Assembly (NCBI RefSeq): GCF_001187915.1
Contig: NZ_LGIU01000043.1
Location: 62,001-126,000, forward strand
Length of the DNA: 64,000 bases
Direction of reading: 5' to 3'
Source of the DNA: Arthrobacter sp. RIT-PI-e
Lineage (GTDB): Bacteria; Actinomycetota; Actinomycetes; Actinomycetales; Micrococcaceae
Part shown: positions 56,208 to 64,000 of the stretch, piece by piece
Layout of the letters: each line of letters begins with the position of its first letter
Numbering within the stretch: the first letter of the stretch is position 1
Notes under the pieces: generated by a model
Database searches by the model: none
What the model was told of the DNA's origin: nothing
The model's input: only the letters and a program-made list of their open reading frames with translations
Made by a program: the position numbers and the translations under genes

Positions 56208-57710
56208 ATGGACACGGTAGACCAGCACTTCGAGTTCCACCGCCTGGCCCGCTCGGCGCCGCGCCACCGCTGGTGGAAGCCCCTGCTCACGGCCCTCCTC
56301 GGCGTCGTGTTCTACGTGGCGTTCACCATCGTGGTCATGGTCCCCGCACTGGTCCTCGCCGCGCTCTCCTCCACCGGCCCGGAACCCTACCTCGACGCCT
56401 TTACCGTCCTCGATCTCAGCAATCCCCTGGTGTTCGCGATCGCCATGGTCTCCCTGATCCTCATGATCCCCGCACTCGCGCTGGCCACCCTCATCACGGG
56501 CCCGCGACCCATCGGCCTGCTCTCCTCCGTGGCCGGCCGGATCCGCTGGCGCTGGCTGCTCGTGTGTTCCGTGGCCGCGCTCGCCGTCTTCGGGGTGAGC
56601 ATCGGCCTCCCCCTGCCCCCCGACCTGCTGTCCCCCCCGGCCCGGCCGCCCCCGCCGGTCCAGCAGGACACCTCCACGCTGATCCTCCTGCTGGCCCTCT
56701 CCCTCCTCGTCGTGCCGTTCCAGGCCGCGGCGGAGGAGTACGTGTTCCGCGGCTACCTGATGCAGGCGATCGGCAGCTGGCTGCGCCACCCCGCCTTCGC
56801 GATCCTGCTCCCGGTCCCGTTGTTCGCCCTCGGGCAGGGGTCCGAGCCGCTGGGTCAGGCGGACGTCGCGGTCTTCGCGATCTTCGCCGGGTGGATCACC
56901 TGGCGCACCGGTGGGCTGGAGGCGGCGATCGCCGTCCACGCCGTGAACAACGTGACCATCTTCGTGCTCGGCGCCGTGGGTCTGGTGGACGTGAACGCCA
57001 CCGGGAGCTCCGTGGGCGGGCTGGTGGTCTCCGTGCTCACCATGATGGTGACCGCCGTGATCCTCGTCCGGCTCGCCGACCGCCGGGGGATCCGCCGCAC
57101 CCGCGTGGTGACCCCGCAGCCCGGTGAACCGTACTGGCTCCCGCCCGGCTCAGCCCTCCCCCGGCTGGATGGACAGTACGCCTACCCGCCGCAGCCCCAG
57201 TACTTCCAGCAGTCCCCGCCGTCCCTGTCCGCACCGAGCCGGCCGAACCCGTGGGTGGAGGGCCCGCACCAGATCCCCCCGCAGCAGCAGGTCCCGCAAC
57301 TCCGTCTTCCGCCGCCTGCCGACACCCCACGGCCGGACGACGCTCCGGCTGGTCCTCGCCCGTCCGGGACCACGCCCGCCTCCGACCCCCCGGTCCCGCC
57401 CCCCCGGCCCCCGCCGGAGCTCCCCGGGAGCGGCGTGGTCCCCCGCGCCCGGGCCCGAGCGGGCCGCCCGCACCGTCGAGGCCCCCGCGCGCTCCCGCGG
57501 CGGGTCCCGCCACGCGCCGGTCCGGCCCGGCCGGCCACGGCGGCGCGCCCGTCAGGGCCGGCGTTCCCGCCCGGGACGGCCTTCCCCCCGGAGTCCCGCA
57601 CCCCCCGGGGCCCGGCCTCCCGGGGCCGAGCCCCCCCGCCGACGGGCGTCGGAGGAATGACGACGACGGCAGGGACCACTGATCGAGGAGGCGCGGACGA
57701 CGCCCCGTGA
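56208..57710 (+). CDS. CPBP family intramembrane metalloprotease with long Pro-rich tail
   Basis: 500 residues in the open frame. Residues 1-300 hold about eight membrane segments and the CPBP (Abi, type II CAAX protease) motifs: AAEEYVFRGYLMQ with the EExxxR core, then a second segment and AIAVHAVNNVTIF with HxxxN. Members cleave proteins in the membrane or act in immunity to bacteriocins; the target here is unknown. From about residue 305 a tail rich in Pro, Gln and Tyr, then Pro/Arg, runs to the end. The last hundred residues lie in a C-run-rich stretch and may be out of frame or miscalled. Confidence 0.85.
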   Translation: MDTVDQHFEFHRLARSAPRHRWWKPLLTALLGVVFYVAFTIVVMVPALVLAALSSTGPEPYLDAFTVLDLSNPLVFAIAMVSLILMIPALALATLITGPRPIGLLSSVAGRIRWRWLLVCSVAALAVFGVSIGLPLPPDLLSPPARPPPPVQQDTSTLILLLALSLLVVPFQAAAEEYVFRGYLMQAIGSWLRHPAFAILLPVPLFALGQGSEPLGQADVAVFAIFAGWITWRTGGLEAAIAVHAVNNVTIFVLGAVGLVDVNATGSSVGGLVVSVLTMMVTAVILVRLADRRGIRRTRVVTPQPGEPYWLPPGSALPRLDGQYAYPPQPQYFQQSPPSLSAPSRPNPWVEGPHQIPPQQQVPQLRLPPPADTPRPDDAPAGPRPSGTTPASDPPVPPPRPPPELPGSGVVPRARARAGRPHRRGPRALPRRVPPRAGPARPATAARPSGPAFPPGTAFPPESRTPRGPASRGRAPPPTGVGGMTTTAGTTDRGGADDAP

Positions 57711-58125
57711 TCCGCGGATCGCGGAGCTGCCGGCCGAGGACATCCCCGGCGTCGCCGAGCTGTGGGAGGAGGCCGGGCTCCCCCGCCCGTGGAATGATCC
57801 GGTGGCGGACATCCACCGCGCTCTCGACGGTCGCACCTCCACCGTCCTCGTCCACCGCTCGGGCACCGGGGTGGCGGGCACCGTGATGGTGGGCTACGAC
57901 GGGCACCGGGGCTGGGTGTACTACGTCGCGGTCCGCCGCGCCGACCGGGGACGCGGGATCGGCCGTGCGCTGCTGACGGCGGCCGAGGACTGGCTCCGCG
58001 AACGCGGAGCCGTGAAGGTGCAGCTCATGGTGCGCCACGGGAACGACGTCGGCGCGTACTACGAACAGCTCGGGTACGCCGATGTCGGGGCCACCACCTA
58101 CGGGAAGTGGCTCACCGGACCGTGA
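57661..58125 (+). CDS. GNAT family N-acetyltransferase, start unresolved
   Basis: The frame after the TGA at 57658 encodes a GNAT protein: DPRIAELPAEDIPGVAELWE, LPRPWNDPVADI, then WVYYVAVRRADRGRGIGRAL, whose RGRGIG is the acetyl-CoA pyrophosphate loop, and YYEQLGYADV. No ATG, GTG or TTG occurs in frame until GTG 57802, which would remove about 30 homologous residues; CTG 57676 is the only near-start codon earlier. An ATG at 57657 in the neighbouring frame suggests a one-base indel near 57660-57710. The function is likely acetylation of a small molecule or protein N-terminus. Confidence 0.7.
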   Translation, partial: RRRQGPLIEEARTTPRDPRIAELPAEDIPGVAELWEEAGLPRPWNDPVADIHRALDGRTSTVLVHRSGTGVAGTVMVGYDGHRGWVYYVAVRRADRGRGIGRALLTAAEDWLRERGAVKVQLMVRHGNDVGAYYEQLGYADVGATTYGKWLTGP

Positions 58126-58154
58126 CCGGCGGGACCGGCTCCCTGCTCGACCGC

Positions 58155-58490
58155 CTACCGGCCGGGGTCACCGCCGAGGATCCTCGCCCGTGCCGCGGCC
58201 AGCTCCTCGGCCGTGATGGTGCCGTCCCGGTGGAGCCGCTGCAGTTCCGCGAGGCGTTCCTCGGTGGAGCGGCGCGGGCTCAGCAGGTCGCTGTTCAGTG
58301 CCCGTACGGCGAGATCGGACTGCAGTGTCAGCGGGTCGTGCCCGGACTGCCGGATCCGCCGCGAGTTGCGGATGATGCCGACGATCACGACGACGAACCC
58401 GGTCAGGACCAGCACGAGGACGACGACGAAGAACACCCCGAAAGGCCCGGCAGGGCCCGCGAGAACGGGATTGGCATCCAGGGCGTTCAT
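58155..58490 (-). CDS. SHOCT domain-containing membrane protein
   Basis: 111 residues: one membrane segment near 14-40 (a Val/Phe-rich run), a basic patch RNSRRIRQSG, and a C-terminal SHOCT motif (STEERLAELQRLHRDGTITAEELAAARARIL). SHOCT is a short oligomerisation-type helix pair found at the ends of many membrane proteins. Start ATG 58490 is 5 bases after GGAGG and is preferred to ATG 58493, which is too close. Confidence 0.83.
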   Translation of the reverse strand: MNALDANPVLAGPAGPFGVFFVVVLVLVLTGFVVVIVGIIRNSRRIRQSGHDPLTLQSDLAVRALNSDLLSPRRSTEERLAELQRLHRDGTITAEELAAARARILGGDPGR

Positions 58491-58604
58491 CATGTCCTCC
58501 TCGGTCGGTCCCGATCGTTCCATCCCACCCTTGCGCCACCGGGCGGAGCGGTCAAGCCTCGCGGGTCCCTCCGGGAGAAGCCCGGGAGGACGGTCGGAGC
58601 GACC

Positions 58605-59276
58605 TCAGCCCTCCACGCGGAGGCCCATGCTCTCGGCGAGGAACGGGGCCAGCAGCTGCAGCTGGTACTCGTCCACGGTGGCCCCGCGGATCCCGTCCAG
58701 GCCGTTGACGCCGCGGAAGGTGCTGGTCCGGAGGTCGGTGTCCTTCAGGCGCGCGCCGTCGAGGGTCAGGGTGCCCACGGTGCAGTCCTGCAGCGCCACC
58801 CGGGTGGCACGCGCGCCGGTCAGGTCCAGTTCCCCGATGATGCAGCCGCTCAGGAGGACATCCGTGAGCTGGGCGCCGCGGAGATTGACGTGGTCGAGCT
58901 TGCCGCCGTCCACGTGCACGCCGTCCCACCGGCTGTCGTAGAGTTCCGCCGAACCCCAGCGCGTACCGCGCAGCGAGGTCTCCCGCCAGCTGGTGCGGGG
59001 TGCCCGGAACACGGGTGCGAAGAGGTCGGCGAAGGCGCACTCCAGGAAGCGCGCTCCGCGCAGCTCGGTGTCGTTCAGCGAGACGCCGTCCAGGACGCAC
59101 TCCTGCAGGGTGATGCCCGCGAGATCCAGCTCGTCGAGGGCCACCCGTTCGTACAGCTCCCCCTCCCGGTGCTCACCGTCGAGCAGGTCGGGGCTCCCCA
59201 CGCGTACGGCGTCCCGCGGGGCTCGGAGGGCGAGCTTCGGGGCGAGCGTGGTGCCGCGTGCCGGCTTCCTGGGCAT
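58605..59276 (-). CDS. Pentapeptide repeat-containing protein
   Basis: 223 residues. After 40 residues, repeats of the A(D/N)LXX type run almost to the end, for example LDLAGITLQECVLDGVSLND, ELRGARFLECAF, DHVNLRGAQLTDVLLSG and LTLDGARLKDTDL. The fold is a right-handed quadrilateral helix. Some members mimic DNA and protect gyrase (Qnr, MfpA), but this protein carries longer breaks in the coil and its role is unknown. ATG 59276 has GAGGGAGAC upstream. Confidence 0.87.
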   Translation of the reverse strand: MPRKPARGTTLAPKLALRAPRDAVRVGSPDLLDGEHREGELYERVALDELDLAGITLQECVLDGVSLNDTELRGARFLECAFADLFAPVFRAPRTSWRETSLRGTRWGSAELYDSRWDGVHVDGGKLDHVNLRGAQLTDVLLSGCIIGELDLTGARATRVALQDCTVGTLTLDGARLKDTDLRTSTFRGVNGLDGIRGATVDEYQLQLLAPFLAESMGLRVEG

Positions 59277-59451
59277 GTCTCCCTCTCCCGGACGCGCCGC
59301 TGCACGTCCGCTCCCATCCAACCACCGATCACCGCACCGGCTCTTCACCTCCCCTCCCCTTTCCCCTACAGTGGGGCACCCCGGGGTACCGGATGCCGGC
59401 GGGCCCCCGGGCACGGCCTCCGGCCACCCCCCACCGACGGGAAGGACCCCG

Positions 59452-60015
59452 ATGAGCACCACCGGCCGTGCCCCCGCGGACCCCCGCCAGCACAGCATCT
59501 ACCAGCGCGGTGGCGGCACCGCCGGCACTGCAGAGGCCGCCACCGGGATGGACACCGGGCGCGATGGTCGTGAACCGTCCCGGGCCGAGCCGGCCCGGGT
59601 GCCGGGCGCACCGGGGTCGGGGACGACGCCGGGCCGGCCCACGCCGACCTACTCCTCCGAGGACGCGTACGATGCCCCTGTGCACCCCCACCCCGAGGAC
59701 CACTCCGTCATCCGGGAGCTCGGCGCCGAGGCGCCGGAGCCCGGCGGGTACGGCGGGCGGAATCCGTTCGACTACTGGATCTGGGGCGTGGCCGCCCTGC
59801 TGCTGGCGCTCGGGATGTACCTCACGTTCGTACCGGTGCTGCTCGCGGAGAGCATCCAGGAACAGATGCAGTCGCAAGCACAATCCAGTTACTACATGGG
59901 CCACTGGTCCAACTCCCCCGGCACCATCGCGATCCCGTTGATCCTCGTCGGCACTGCGACCGCCGTCGCCCAGCTGTTCGTCCTCTCCCACCGACACGCA
60001 CGGCGCAGCCGCTGA
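59452..60015 (+). CDS. Membrane protein of unknown function
   Basis: 187 residues: a disordered, charged N-terminal 105 (Gly, Pro, Glu, Arg), then two membrane segments (WIWGVAALLLALGMYLTFV and the later IPLILVGTATAVAQLFVL) separated by an extracellular Gln/Ser/Tyr-rich loop (QSQAQSSYYMGHW). It ends HRHARRSR. No domain recognised. GAAGGA lies 6 bases before ATG 59452. A strong terminator follows. Confidence 0.75.
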   Translation: MSTTGRAPADPRQHSIYQRGGGTAGTAEAATGMDTGRDGREPSRAEPARVPGAPGSGTTPGRPTPTYSSEDAYDAPVHPHPEDHSVIRELGAEAPEPGGYGGRNPFDYWIWGVAALLLALGMYLTFVPVLLAESIQEQMQSQAQSSYYMGHWSNSPGTIAIPLILVGTATAVAQLFVLSHRHARRSR

Positions 60016-60022
60016 CACCGGC

Positions 60023-60054
60023 GGTGTCCCGACGCCGCCCGTGGTCGGGACACC
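60023..60054 (+). terminator. Terminator after the two-segment membrane protein gene
   Basis: GGTGTCCCGAC and GTCGGGACACC pair over 11 bases with a 10-base loop, 7 bases after the stop codon and before the glutaminase promoter. Confidence 0.75.
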
Positions 60055-60114
60055 GGGCCGGATGGTCCCGTCCCGGAACGTGACGGCCGGTCCGGACGGG
60101 CGCCCGGCGGCCCG

Positions 60115-60120
60115 TAGGGT
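60115..60120 (+). promoter_or_regulatory. Leaderless -10 element of the glutaminase gene
   Basis: TAGGGT, GGGAAGC (7 bases), ATG 60128. Confidence 0.55.
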
Positions 60121-60127
60121 GGGAAGC

Positions 60128-62620
60128 ATGGAATCGCCCATCGAGAGCTACCTGAGGACCATCCACCGCGAGATCTCCGAGCTGCGGGACGGGAAGCCGA
60201 ACAGCAGCATCCCCGCCATGGCGAACGTCGACCCCGACAACTTCGGCATCTGCCTGACCACGGTGGACGGCTACATGTACGAGGTGGGCGACACCCGTGA
60301 GGAGTTCAGCATCCAGTCGATCTCCAAGCCCTTCACCTACGGTCTGGCCCTCGCCGACCTCGGCATGGAGACCGTGGACGCGAAGGTGGACGTGGAACCC
60401 TCGGGGGACTCCTTCAACGAGATCTCCCTGGCGGAGGGCACCGGGCGCCCCTCCAACGCCATGATCAACGCCGGGGCGCTCACCGCCACCTCGCTGGTGC
60501 GCACCCGCGGCGGCAACAGGAGGTTCAAGCGCATCCTCAACGCGTACTCCGCCTTCGCCGGCCGTCAGCTGTCCATCGACGAGGAGATCTACGCCTCCGA
60601 ACTCGAGCACGGACACCGCAACCGGGCGCTCGCGTACCTGCTGCGCTCCTTCGACATCATCGAGGACGATCCCACACCGGTGGTCGAGGACTACTTCCGG
60701 CAGTGCTCCGTGAAGGTCACCTGCATGGACCTCTCCGTCATGGCGGCCACCCTCGCGAACTCGGGGAGGAACCCGCTCACCGGCGTGGAGGCACTGGATC
60801 TGTCCTCGGTGGAGCGGGTGCTCTCCGTGATGACCACGTGCGGCATGTACGACGACGCCGGTTCGTGGATCAGCACGGTGGGTATGCCCGCCAAGAGCGG
60901 GGTGGGCGGCGGGACCATCGCCGTCCTGCCCGGTCAGGTGGGTCTCGCGGTGTACTCGCCGCCCCTGGACGAGCACGGCAGCAGCGTCCGCGGCATGGCC
61001 ACGAGCCAGCGGCTCTCCCGGGACATGGAGCTGCACTTCGTGCGGGCGGCGCGGACCGGCAAGTCCGCCATCCGCGCCACCTACGACATCACCGCGGCCC
61101 CCTCGGGGATCCGCCGCAACGACGAGGCGATGGACCTGCTCCGCGACCACGGCCACCGCGCCAGGGTGATCGAGCTCAACGGCGACCTGCTCTTCGCGGG
61201 TACCGAGTCCATGGTGCGTGAGCTGAGCAACCTCGACGACGAGATCGAGTTCGTCATCCTGGACCTCCGCCGCGTCGATGAGGTGGCGGACGTCTCGCTC
61301 CGCCTGCTCGGGCAGGTCCGCCGCAATCTCGCCGAGGTGAACAGGGACATGATCCTGATCGACAGCGAGGGCACCCTCGCCGAGACGTTCAAGGACGTGG
61401 ACCGGCCCGTACCCACCTTCGACACCCGCACGGCCGCCGTGGAGTGGTGCGAGAACGAGCTGATCAACCGGTACGGGTCCGAGATCGCGTTCCCCACGAC
61501 GGTCGACGTGGCCCAGTGCCCCGCATTGAGCCCGCTGTCGCAGGGGGACCTCGAGGCACTGAGCGAGCGGATGGAGGACCGCGCCTACGAGAAGGGGCAC
61601 GTGATCCGGCGGGTGGGGCAGTCCTTCGGCGGCGTGTACTTTATCCTCTCCGGCAAGATCGTCACCTCCGTGCCCGGCCCCACCGGGGAACGCCTGAAAC
61701 TCACCACCCTGAGCGCGGGCATGACCTTCGGGGAACTGGCCCTGGGGAGCGAGAACCGCCAGGAGACCACGGTGAAGGCGCTCGAGGACGTGACCGTCAA
61801 GGTGCTCAGCGCCGGCGCCATCAGCACGCTGGAGAAGGAGGACCCCCGCCTCGCCGTCGAGCTGTGGAGGGCCCTCACCCGCGACGCCTACACCCGCGTG
61901 GACCTGTACCTGCGGGAGACGGCGGTGCGGCCGCGACTAGCGGGCCTCCCCGCCCTCCGCGACGGCCTTCAGCGTGCGGAGGGTGCGGCGGATGTTCCGC
62001 CGCTGGAAGGCCGCGAACGAGGTGCCGCCCGTGACCGCGAGGGCGCAGATGCGTGCCCCGGCGGCCGGCCACGGCCTGTCTTCCGTCCACGGCTCGGTCC
62101 CCCGGGGGCCGCCGTCGCGCTCCTGGCACGTGTACCGCCAGGTGGCAATCCGGCCCGGCACCTTCCGGTGCGTACCGCCGATGGCGTGGACCCGGAAGGC
62201 GAACTCGTGGCCGGGCTCGGCGGTCGTCACGGTGCAGCGCGTGCTCCAGCTCACCCTCCCGCGGGTGTTGGCGCCGTCGAAGACGTCCCCCGCCGTCAGG
62301 GCACCGTGCGATCCGGACACCACGGCGCCACGGTTCTCCGGGCTCCACTCGCCCATGCGGGTGACGTCACCGACCATTCCGTAGAGCTCCAGCGGGGACC
62401 TCGCGATCAGCACGCTGTCCGAGACCGACACGACCCGTCCCATGCGCTTCCCCTCGACGATCCGCGTGAACAAGGGCGCACCCGGGCGGGTGCGCTCCTG
62501 CGCGCCAGTCTACGGCGCCGCCCCCGGAAGCCTCCCTGCCGCTCGGGGCCGGTTACGCTGACGGAGGATCGGCCGCTACGGCCACCGGTGGACAGAGGGA
62601 AGGACGGACCAGGGCGATGA
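60128..62620 (+). CDS. glsA: Glutaminase with STAS and cyclic-nucleotide-binding domains (3' run-on)
   Basis: Residues 1-310 are a serine-dependent glutaminase (QSISKPF with Ser64 and Lys67, EGTGRPSNAMINAGA, AKSGVGGG), residues 335-430 a STAS domain (VIELNGDLLFAGTESM, VILDLRRVDEVADVS) and 480-590 a cNMP-binding domain (GGVYFILSGKIV, GMTFGELAL). It deamidates glutamine to glutamate, probably under allosteric control by the C-terminal domains. Homologues end near VRPRL, codon 603 here, where TAG occurs one base out of frame (61938). In this sequence the frame stays open for about 225 further codons antisense to the SRPBCC gene; that tail looks unnatural, pointing to a lost stop or an indel. Confidence 0.88.
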   Translation: MESPIESYLRTIHREISELRDGKPNSSIPAMANVDPDNFGICLTTVDGYMYEVGDTREEFSIQSISKPFTYGLALADLGMETVDAKVDVEPSGDSFNEISLAEGTGRPSNAMINAGALTATSLVRTRGGNRRFKRILNAYSAFAGRQLSIDEEIYASELEHGHRNRALAYLLRSFDIIEDDPTPVVEDYFRQCSVKVTCMDLSVMAATLANSGRNPLTGVEALDLSSVERVLSVMTTCGMYDDAGSWISTVGMPAKSGVGGGTIAVLPGQVGLAVYSPPLDEHGSSVRGMATSQRLSRDMELHFVRAARTGKSAIRATYDITAAPSGIRRNDEAMDLLRDHGHRARVIELNGDLLFAGTESMVRELSNLDDEIEFVILDLRRVDEVADVSLRLLGQVRRNLAEVNRDMILIDSEGTLAETFKDVDRPVPTFDTRTAAVEWCENELINRYGSEIAFPTTVDVAQCPALSPLSQGDLEALSERMEDRAYEKGHVIRRVGQSFGGVYFILSGKIVTSVPGPTGERLKLTTLSAGMTFGELALGSENRQETTVKALEDVTVKVLSAGAISTLEKEDPRLAVELWRALTRDAYTRVDLYLRETAVRPRLAGLPALRDGLQRAEGAADVPPLEGRERGAARDREGADACPGGRPRPVFRPRLGPPGAAVALLARVPPGGNPARHLPVRTADGVDPEGELVAGLGGRHGAARAPAHPPAGVGAVEDVPRRQGTVRSGHHGATVLRAPLAHAGDVTDHSVELQRGPRDQHAVRDRHDPSHALPLDDPREQGRTRAGALLRASLRRRPRKPPCRSGPVTLTEDRPLRPPVDRGKDGPGR
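61937..62443 (-). CDS. SRPBCC family protein
   Basis: 168 residues of the START/Bet v1-like fold: VSVSDSVLIARSPLELYGMVGDVTRMGEWSPEN is the usual N-terminal strand-helix entry of polyketide cyclase/dehydrase-type SRPBCC proteins, followed by TAGDVFDGAN and, late, the long C-terminal helix (RRNIRRTLRTLKAVAE). They bind hydrophobic ligands; the role is unknown. ATG 62443 has GAGGGGA upstream; TTG 62473 is a possible earlier start. Its stop (TAG, 61939-61937) faces the expected end of the glutaminase gene. Confidence 0.85.
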   Translation of the reverse strand: MGRVVSVSDSVLIARSPLELYGMVGDVTRMGEWSPENRGAVVSGSHGALTAGDVFDGANTRGRVSWSTRCTVTTAEPGHEFAFRVHAIGGTHRKVPGRIATWRYTCQERDGGPRGTEPWTEDRPWPAAGARICALAVTGGTSFAAFQRRNIRRTLRTLKAVAEGGEAR

Positions 62621-63459
62621 CCGTACTGATAGCGGGATGCGGGGACCTCGGCACCGAGGTGGGGCTGCGCCTCGCCGCGCGTGGTGAGCGCGTGGTCGGG
62701 CGGCGCCGCCCCGCCGGCGCCTCCCGGCAGGGATCGGGGGGGCGGGCGCCGCCCCCCGCGCCGCCCCCGCCGATCCCGGCGGACACCGACGTCGTCGTGC
62801 TGGCCGCGGCCGCCGGGGGGCGCAGCGAGGCCGCGTACCGCAGTGCGTACGTGGACGCGACCGCCAACGTGCTGGGGGCGCTCGAGCGCGACGGCGTCCA
62901 CCCGCGGCGCATCCTGTTCGTCTCCTCCACCGCCGTGTACGGGGACTTCGACGGCGGCTGGGTCACCGAGGAGTCGCCCGCGGAGAGCACGACGCCGACG
63001 GCGCGCCTGGTCCGCGAGGCCGAGGAGCTGCTGCTCGGGCGGTCCGGGCACGGCACCGTGCTGCGCCTGTCCGGGATCTACGGGCCGGGCCGCACCCGGC
63101 TCATCGACTCGGTCAGGGACGGCAGCGCCGTCCTGCCCGCGGAGCCGCAGTGGACCAACCGGATCCACCGGGACGACGCCGCCGCGGCGATCGTGCACCT
63201 GACTATGGACGTCGCCGAGCCCGCGCCGGTCTACCTCGGCAGCGACGAGCTACCCGTGGATCTCGGCGAGGTGCTGCGGTTCCTCGCGGCGGAGCTGGGA
63301 CTCCCTGGACCGGCGAGCGGCGAGGCGTCGTCGTCCCGTGCCGGCGCGAGGCGCTGCGACAGCGCCCTGCTGCGCGCCTCGGGATTCTCCTTCGCCTACC
63401 CCACCTACCGGGAGGGGTACCGGGCGGTCCTGGCCGGGACCGGCGTCAGGCACCCGTGA
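62617..63459 (+). CDS. NAD(P)-dependent epimerase/dehydratase, YeeZ-like
   Basis: 280 residues. It starts MTVLIAGCGDLGTEVGLRLA (dinucleotide motif GCGDLG in place of GxxGxxG), with RILFVSSTAVYGDFDGGWV and LRLSGIYGPGRTRLID, as in extended SDR proteins of the YeeZ group. The substrate is unknown, perhaps a nucleotide-sugar. Residues 30-50 read as Arg/Ala/Pro/Gly runs where relatives have ordinary sequence; this G/C-rich stretch (62701-62780) may contain miscalls. Convergent with the next gene, overlapping by 14 bases. Confidence 0.84.
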   Translation: MTVLIAGCGDLGTEVGLRLAARGERVVGRRRPAGASRQGSGGRAPPPAPPPPIPADTDVVVLAAAAGGRSEAAYRSAYVDATANVLGALERDGVHPRRILFVSSTAVYGDFDGGWVTEESPAESTTPTARLVREAEELLLGRSGHGTVLRLSGIYGPGRTRLIDSVRDGSAVLPAEPQWTNRIHRDDAAAAIVHLTMDVAEPAPVYLGSDELPVDLGEVLRFLAAELGLPGPASGEASSSRAGARRCDSALLRASGFSFAYPTYREGYRAVLAGTGVRHP

Positions 63460-64000
63460 GCGAGGTCGCGGGCCGCGCGGCTGATCGGGTCAGGCGTCCG
63501 AGGCGCACCAGCGACCACACGAAGATGCTCACCACCAGCACGTTGCGGAGCGTGAGCAGGACGGCGACGGCGGGATCCAGCTCGTACCGCAGCGCGTCGT
63601 ACAGCACCGGGTAGACCAGCGTGGTCAGCCCCGCGGTGATGAGCATCGCCACCGCCGGGTAGCGCCACGCCGCGGCCCGGTCCAGCACCGGCCCGGCGGC
63701 GATCACGGCGGTGATCCACAGCATGAACTGGGGTGAGCCCACCTTGTTGAACACCACGAGGGTGCTCACCAGGGCGAGCGACCCGGCGGCCAGCAGGGGG
63801 CCGGCGGGTGCACCACGGTGCAGGGCGAGGGCCAGGAACCCTGCCACCAGGAGTACGGTGAGTGCCAGCAGCGGGTTCATGAGGTCCCCCACCACCCCGC
63901 TCAGGGCGCCGCGCACCTCCATGGTGTTGATCTCCTGGTCCTCGAAGAAGTAGGCCCCTGCGGTCCCGGAGATGGCCTGCCACACCCCGGGAGTGCTGAG
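63446..64000 (-). CDS. Membrane glycosyltransferase, GT87/DUF2029-like, C-terminal part (partial)
   Basis: The last 180 residues of a polytopic membrane protein whose 5' end lies beyond the window. ISGTAGAYFFEDQEINTMEVRG and FNKVGSPQFMLWITAV match polyprenyl-phosphomannose-dependent mannosyltransferases of the GT87 (DUF2029) type, and about six membrane segments are visible. Such enzymes extend mannolipids outside the membrane, in keeping with manC and the GT4 gene of this window. No start codon is in the window; the frame is open to its last base. Confidence 0.8.
   Translation of the reverse strand, partial: LSTPGVWQAISGTAGAYFFEDQEINTMEVRGALSGVVGDLMNPLLALTVLLVAGFLALALHRGAPAGPLLAAGSLALVSTLVVFNKVGSPQFMLWITAVIAAGPVLDRAAAWRYPAVAMLITAGLTTLVYPVLYDALRYELDPAVAVLLTLRNVLVVSIFVWSLVRLGRLTRSAARPATSLTGA

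Noticed and set aside
61940-62620. C-terminal 225 codons of the glutaminase frame as a genuine fourth domain
   Set aside because: The residues are Arg/Gly/Ala/Pro-rich without pattern and lie exactly antisense to a well-supported SRPBCC gene.

Overview
The window is 64 kb of very GC-rich chromosomal DNA from an actinobacterium, most likely a member of the Micrococcaceae (Arthrobacter/Kocuria/Citricoccus relatives). The evidence is the sdhCDAB layout, monomeric NADP isocitrate dehydrogenase, a DUF6350 gene and a DUF6318-like lipoprotein near purN, a Stealth protein, an MSMEG_6728-family protein, and many start codons preceded at 6-7 nt by a TANNNT -10 hexamer, the mark of leaderless actinobacterial transcripts. 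The genus cannot be fixed from sequence alone. No rRNA, tRNA, CRISPR array, phage or insertion sequence was seen. No gap between genes exceeds 300 bases.

Layout. 1-7.1 kb, minus strand: a nucleoside-type BMP/ABC importer (lipoprotein, double ATPase, start of a permease), an M20 amidohydrolase, a MOSC protein, an alpha/beta hydrolase and a mannose-1-phosphate guanylyltransferase. 7.2-10.9 kb, plus: succinate dehydrogenase sdhCDAB with its own promoter and terminator. 11-15 kb, minus: xthA, trpS, a 2H phosphoesterase and a YihY membrane protein in one transcription unit, then a small membrane protein. 15.2-16.8 kb, plus: a secreted CHRD protein and a sortase-like lipoprotein. 16.8-19.5 kb, minus: an ABC-2 exporter. 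19.5-24.5 kb: a one-carbon cluster with folD and glyA divergent from a flavin monooxygenase-like gene, purU and a gamma carbonic anhydrase. 24.5-35.6 kb: DoxX, a Gfo/Idh oxidoreductase, icd, purH, a DUF559 protein, an MFS carrier, a lipoprotein, CorA and purN. 35.6-47.5 kb: membrane proteins, TauE/SafE, DUF1684, a GT4 mannosyltransferase-like gene, a Stealth phosphotransferase, an MSMEG_6728 protein, a phosphoesterase, DoxX, SRAP, an MBL hydrolase and cardiolipin synthase. 47.5-55.4 kb, minus: an oligopeptide importer operon carrying an intracellular gamma-glutamyltransferase and a GntR/FCD regulator, with an operator-like palindrome at its promoter. 55.5-64 kb: YoaK-type protein, CPBP protease, GNAT, SHOCT and pentapeptide proteins, a glutaminase-STAS-cNMP fusion, an SRPBCC protein, an epimerase and the 3' end of a membrane mannosyltransferase.

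How the genes work together. SDH, monomeric IDH and glutaminase serve central carbon and nitrogen metabolism. folD, glyA, purU, purN and purH all make or spend formyl- and methylene-tetrahydrofolate. manC, the GT4 enzyme, the Stealth protein and the terminal membrane glycosyltransferase point to mannolipid or wall-glycan synthesis. The peptide ABC operon together with GGT looks like a self-regulated system for importing and cleaving gamma-glutamyl peptides.

Sequence quality. Several short patches (in folD, the gamma carbonic anhydrase, the SRAP gene, the epimerase and perhaps the CPBP tail) show in-phase loss of A and T to G/C with long G/C runs that damage conserved residues and even stop codons. 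They look like sequencing artefacts and should be treated with caution.
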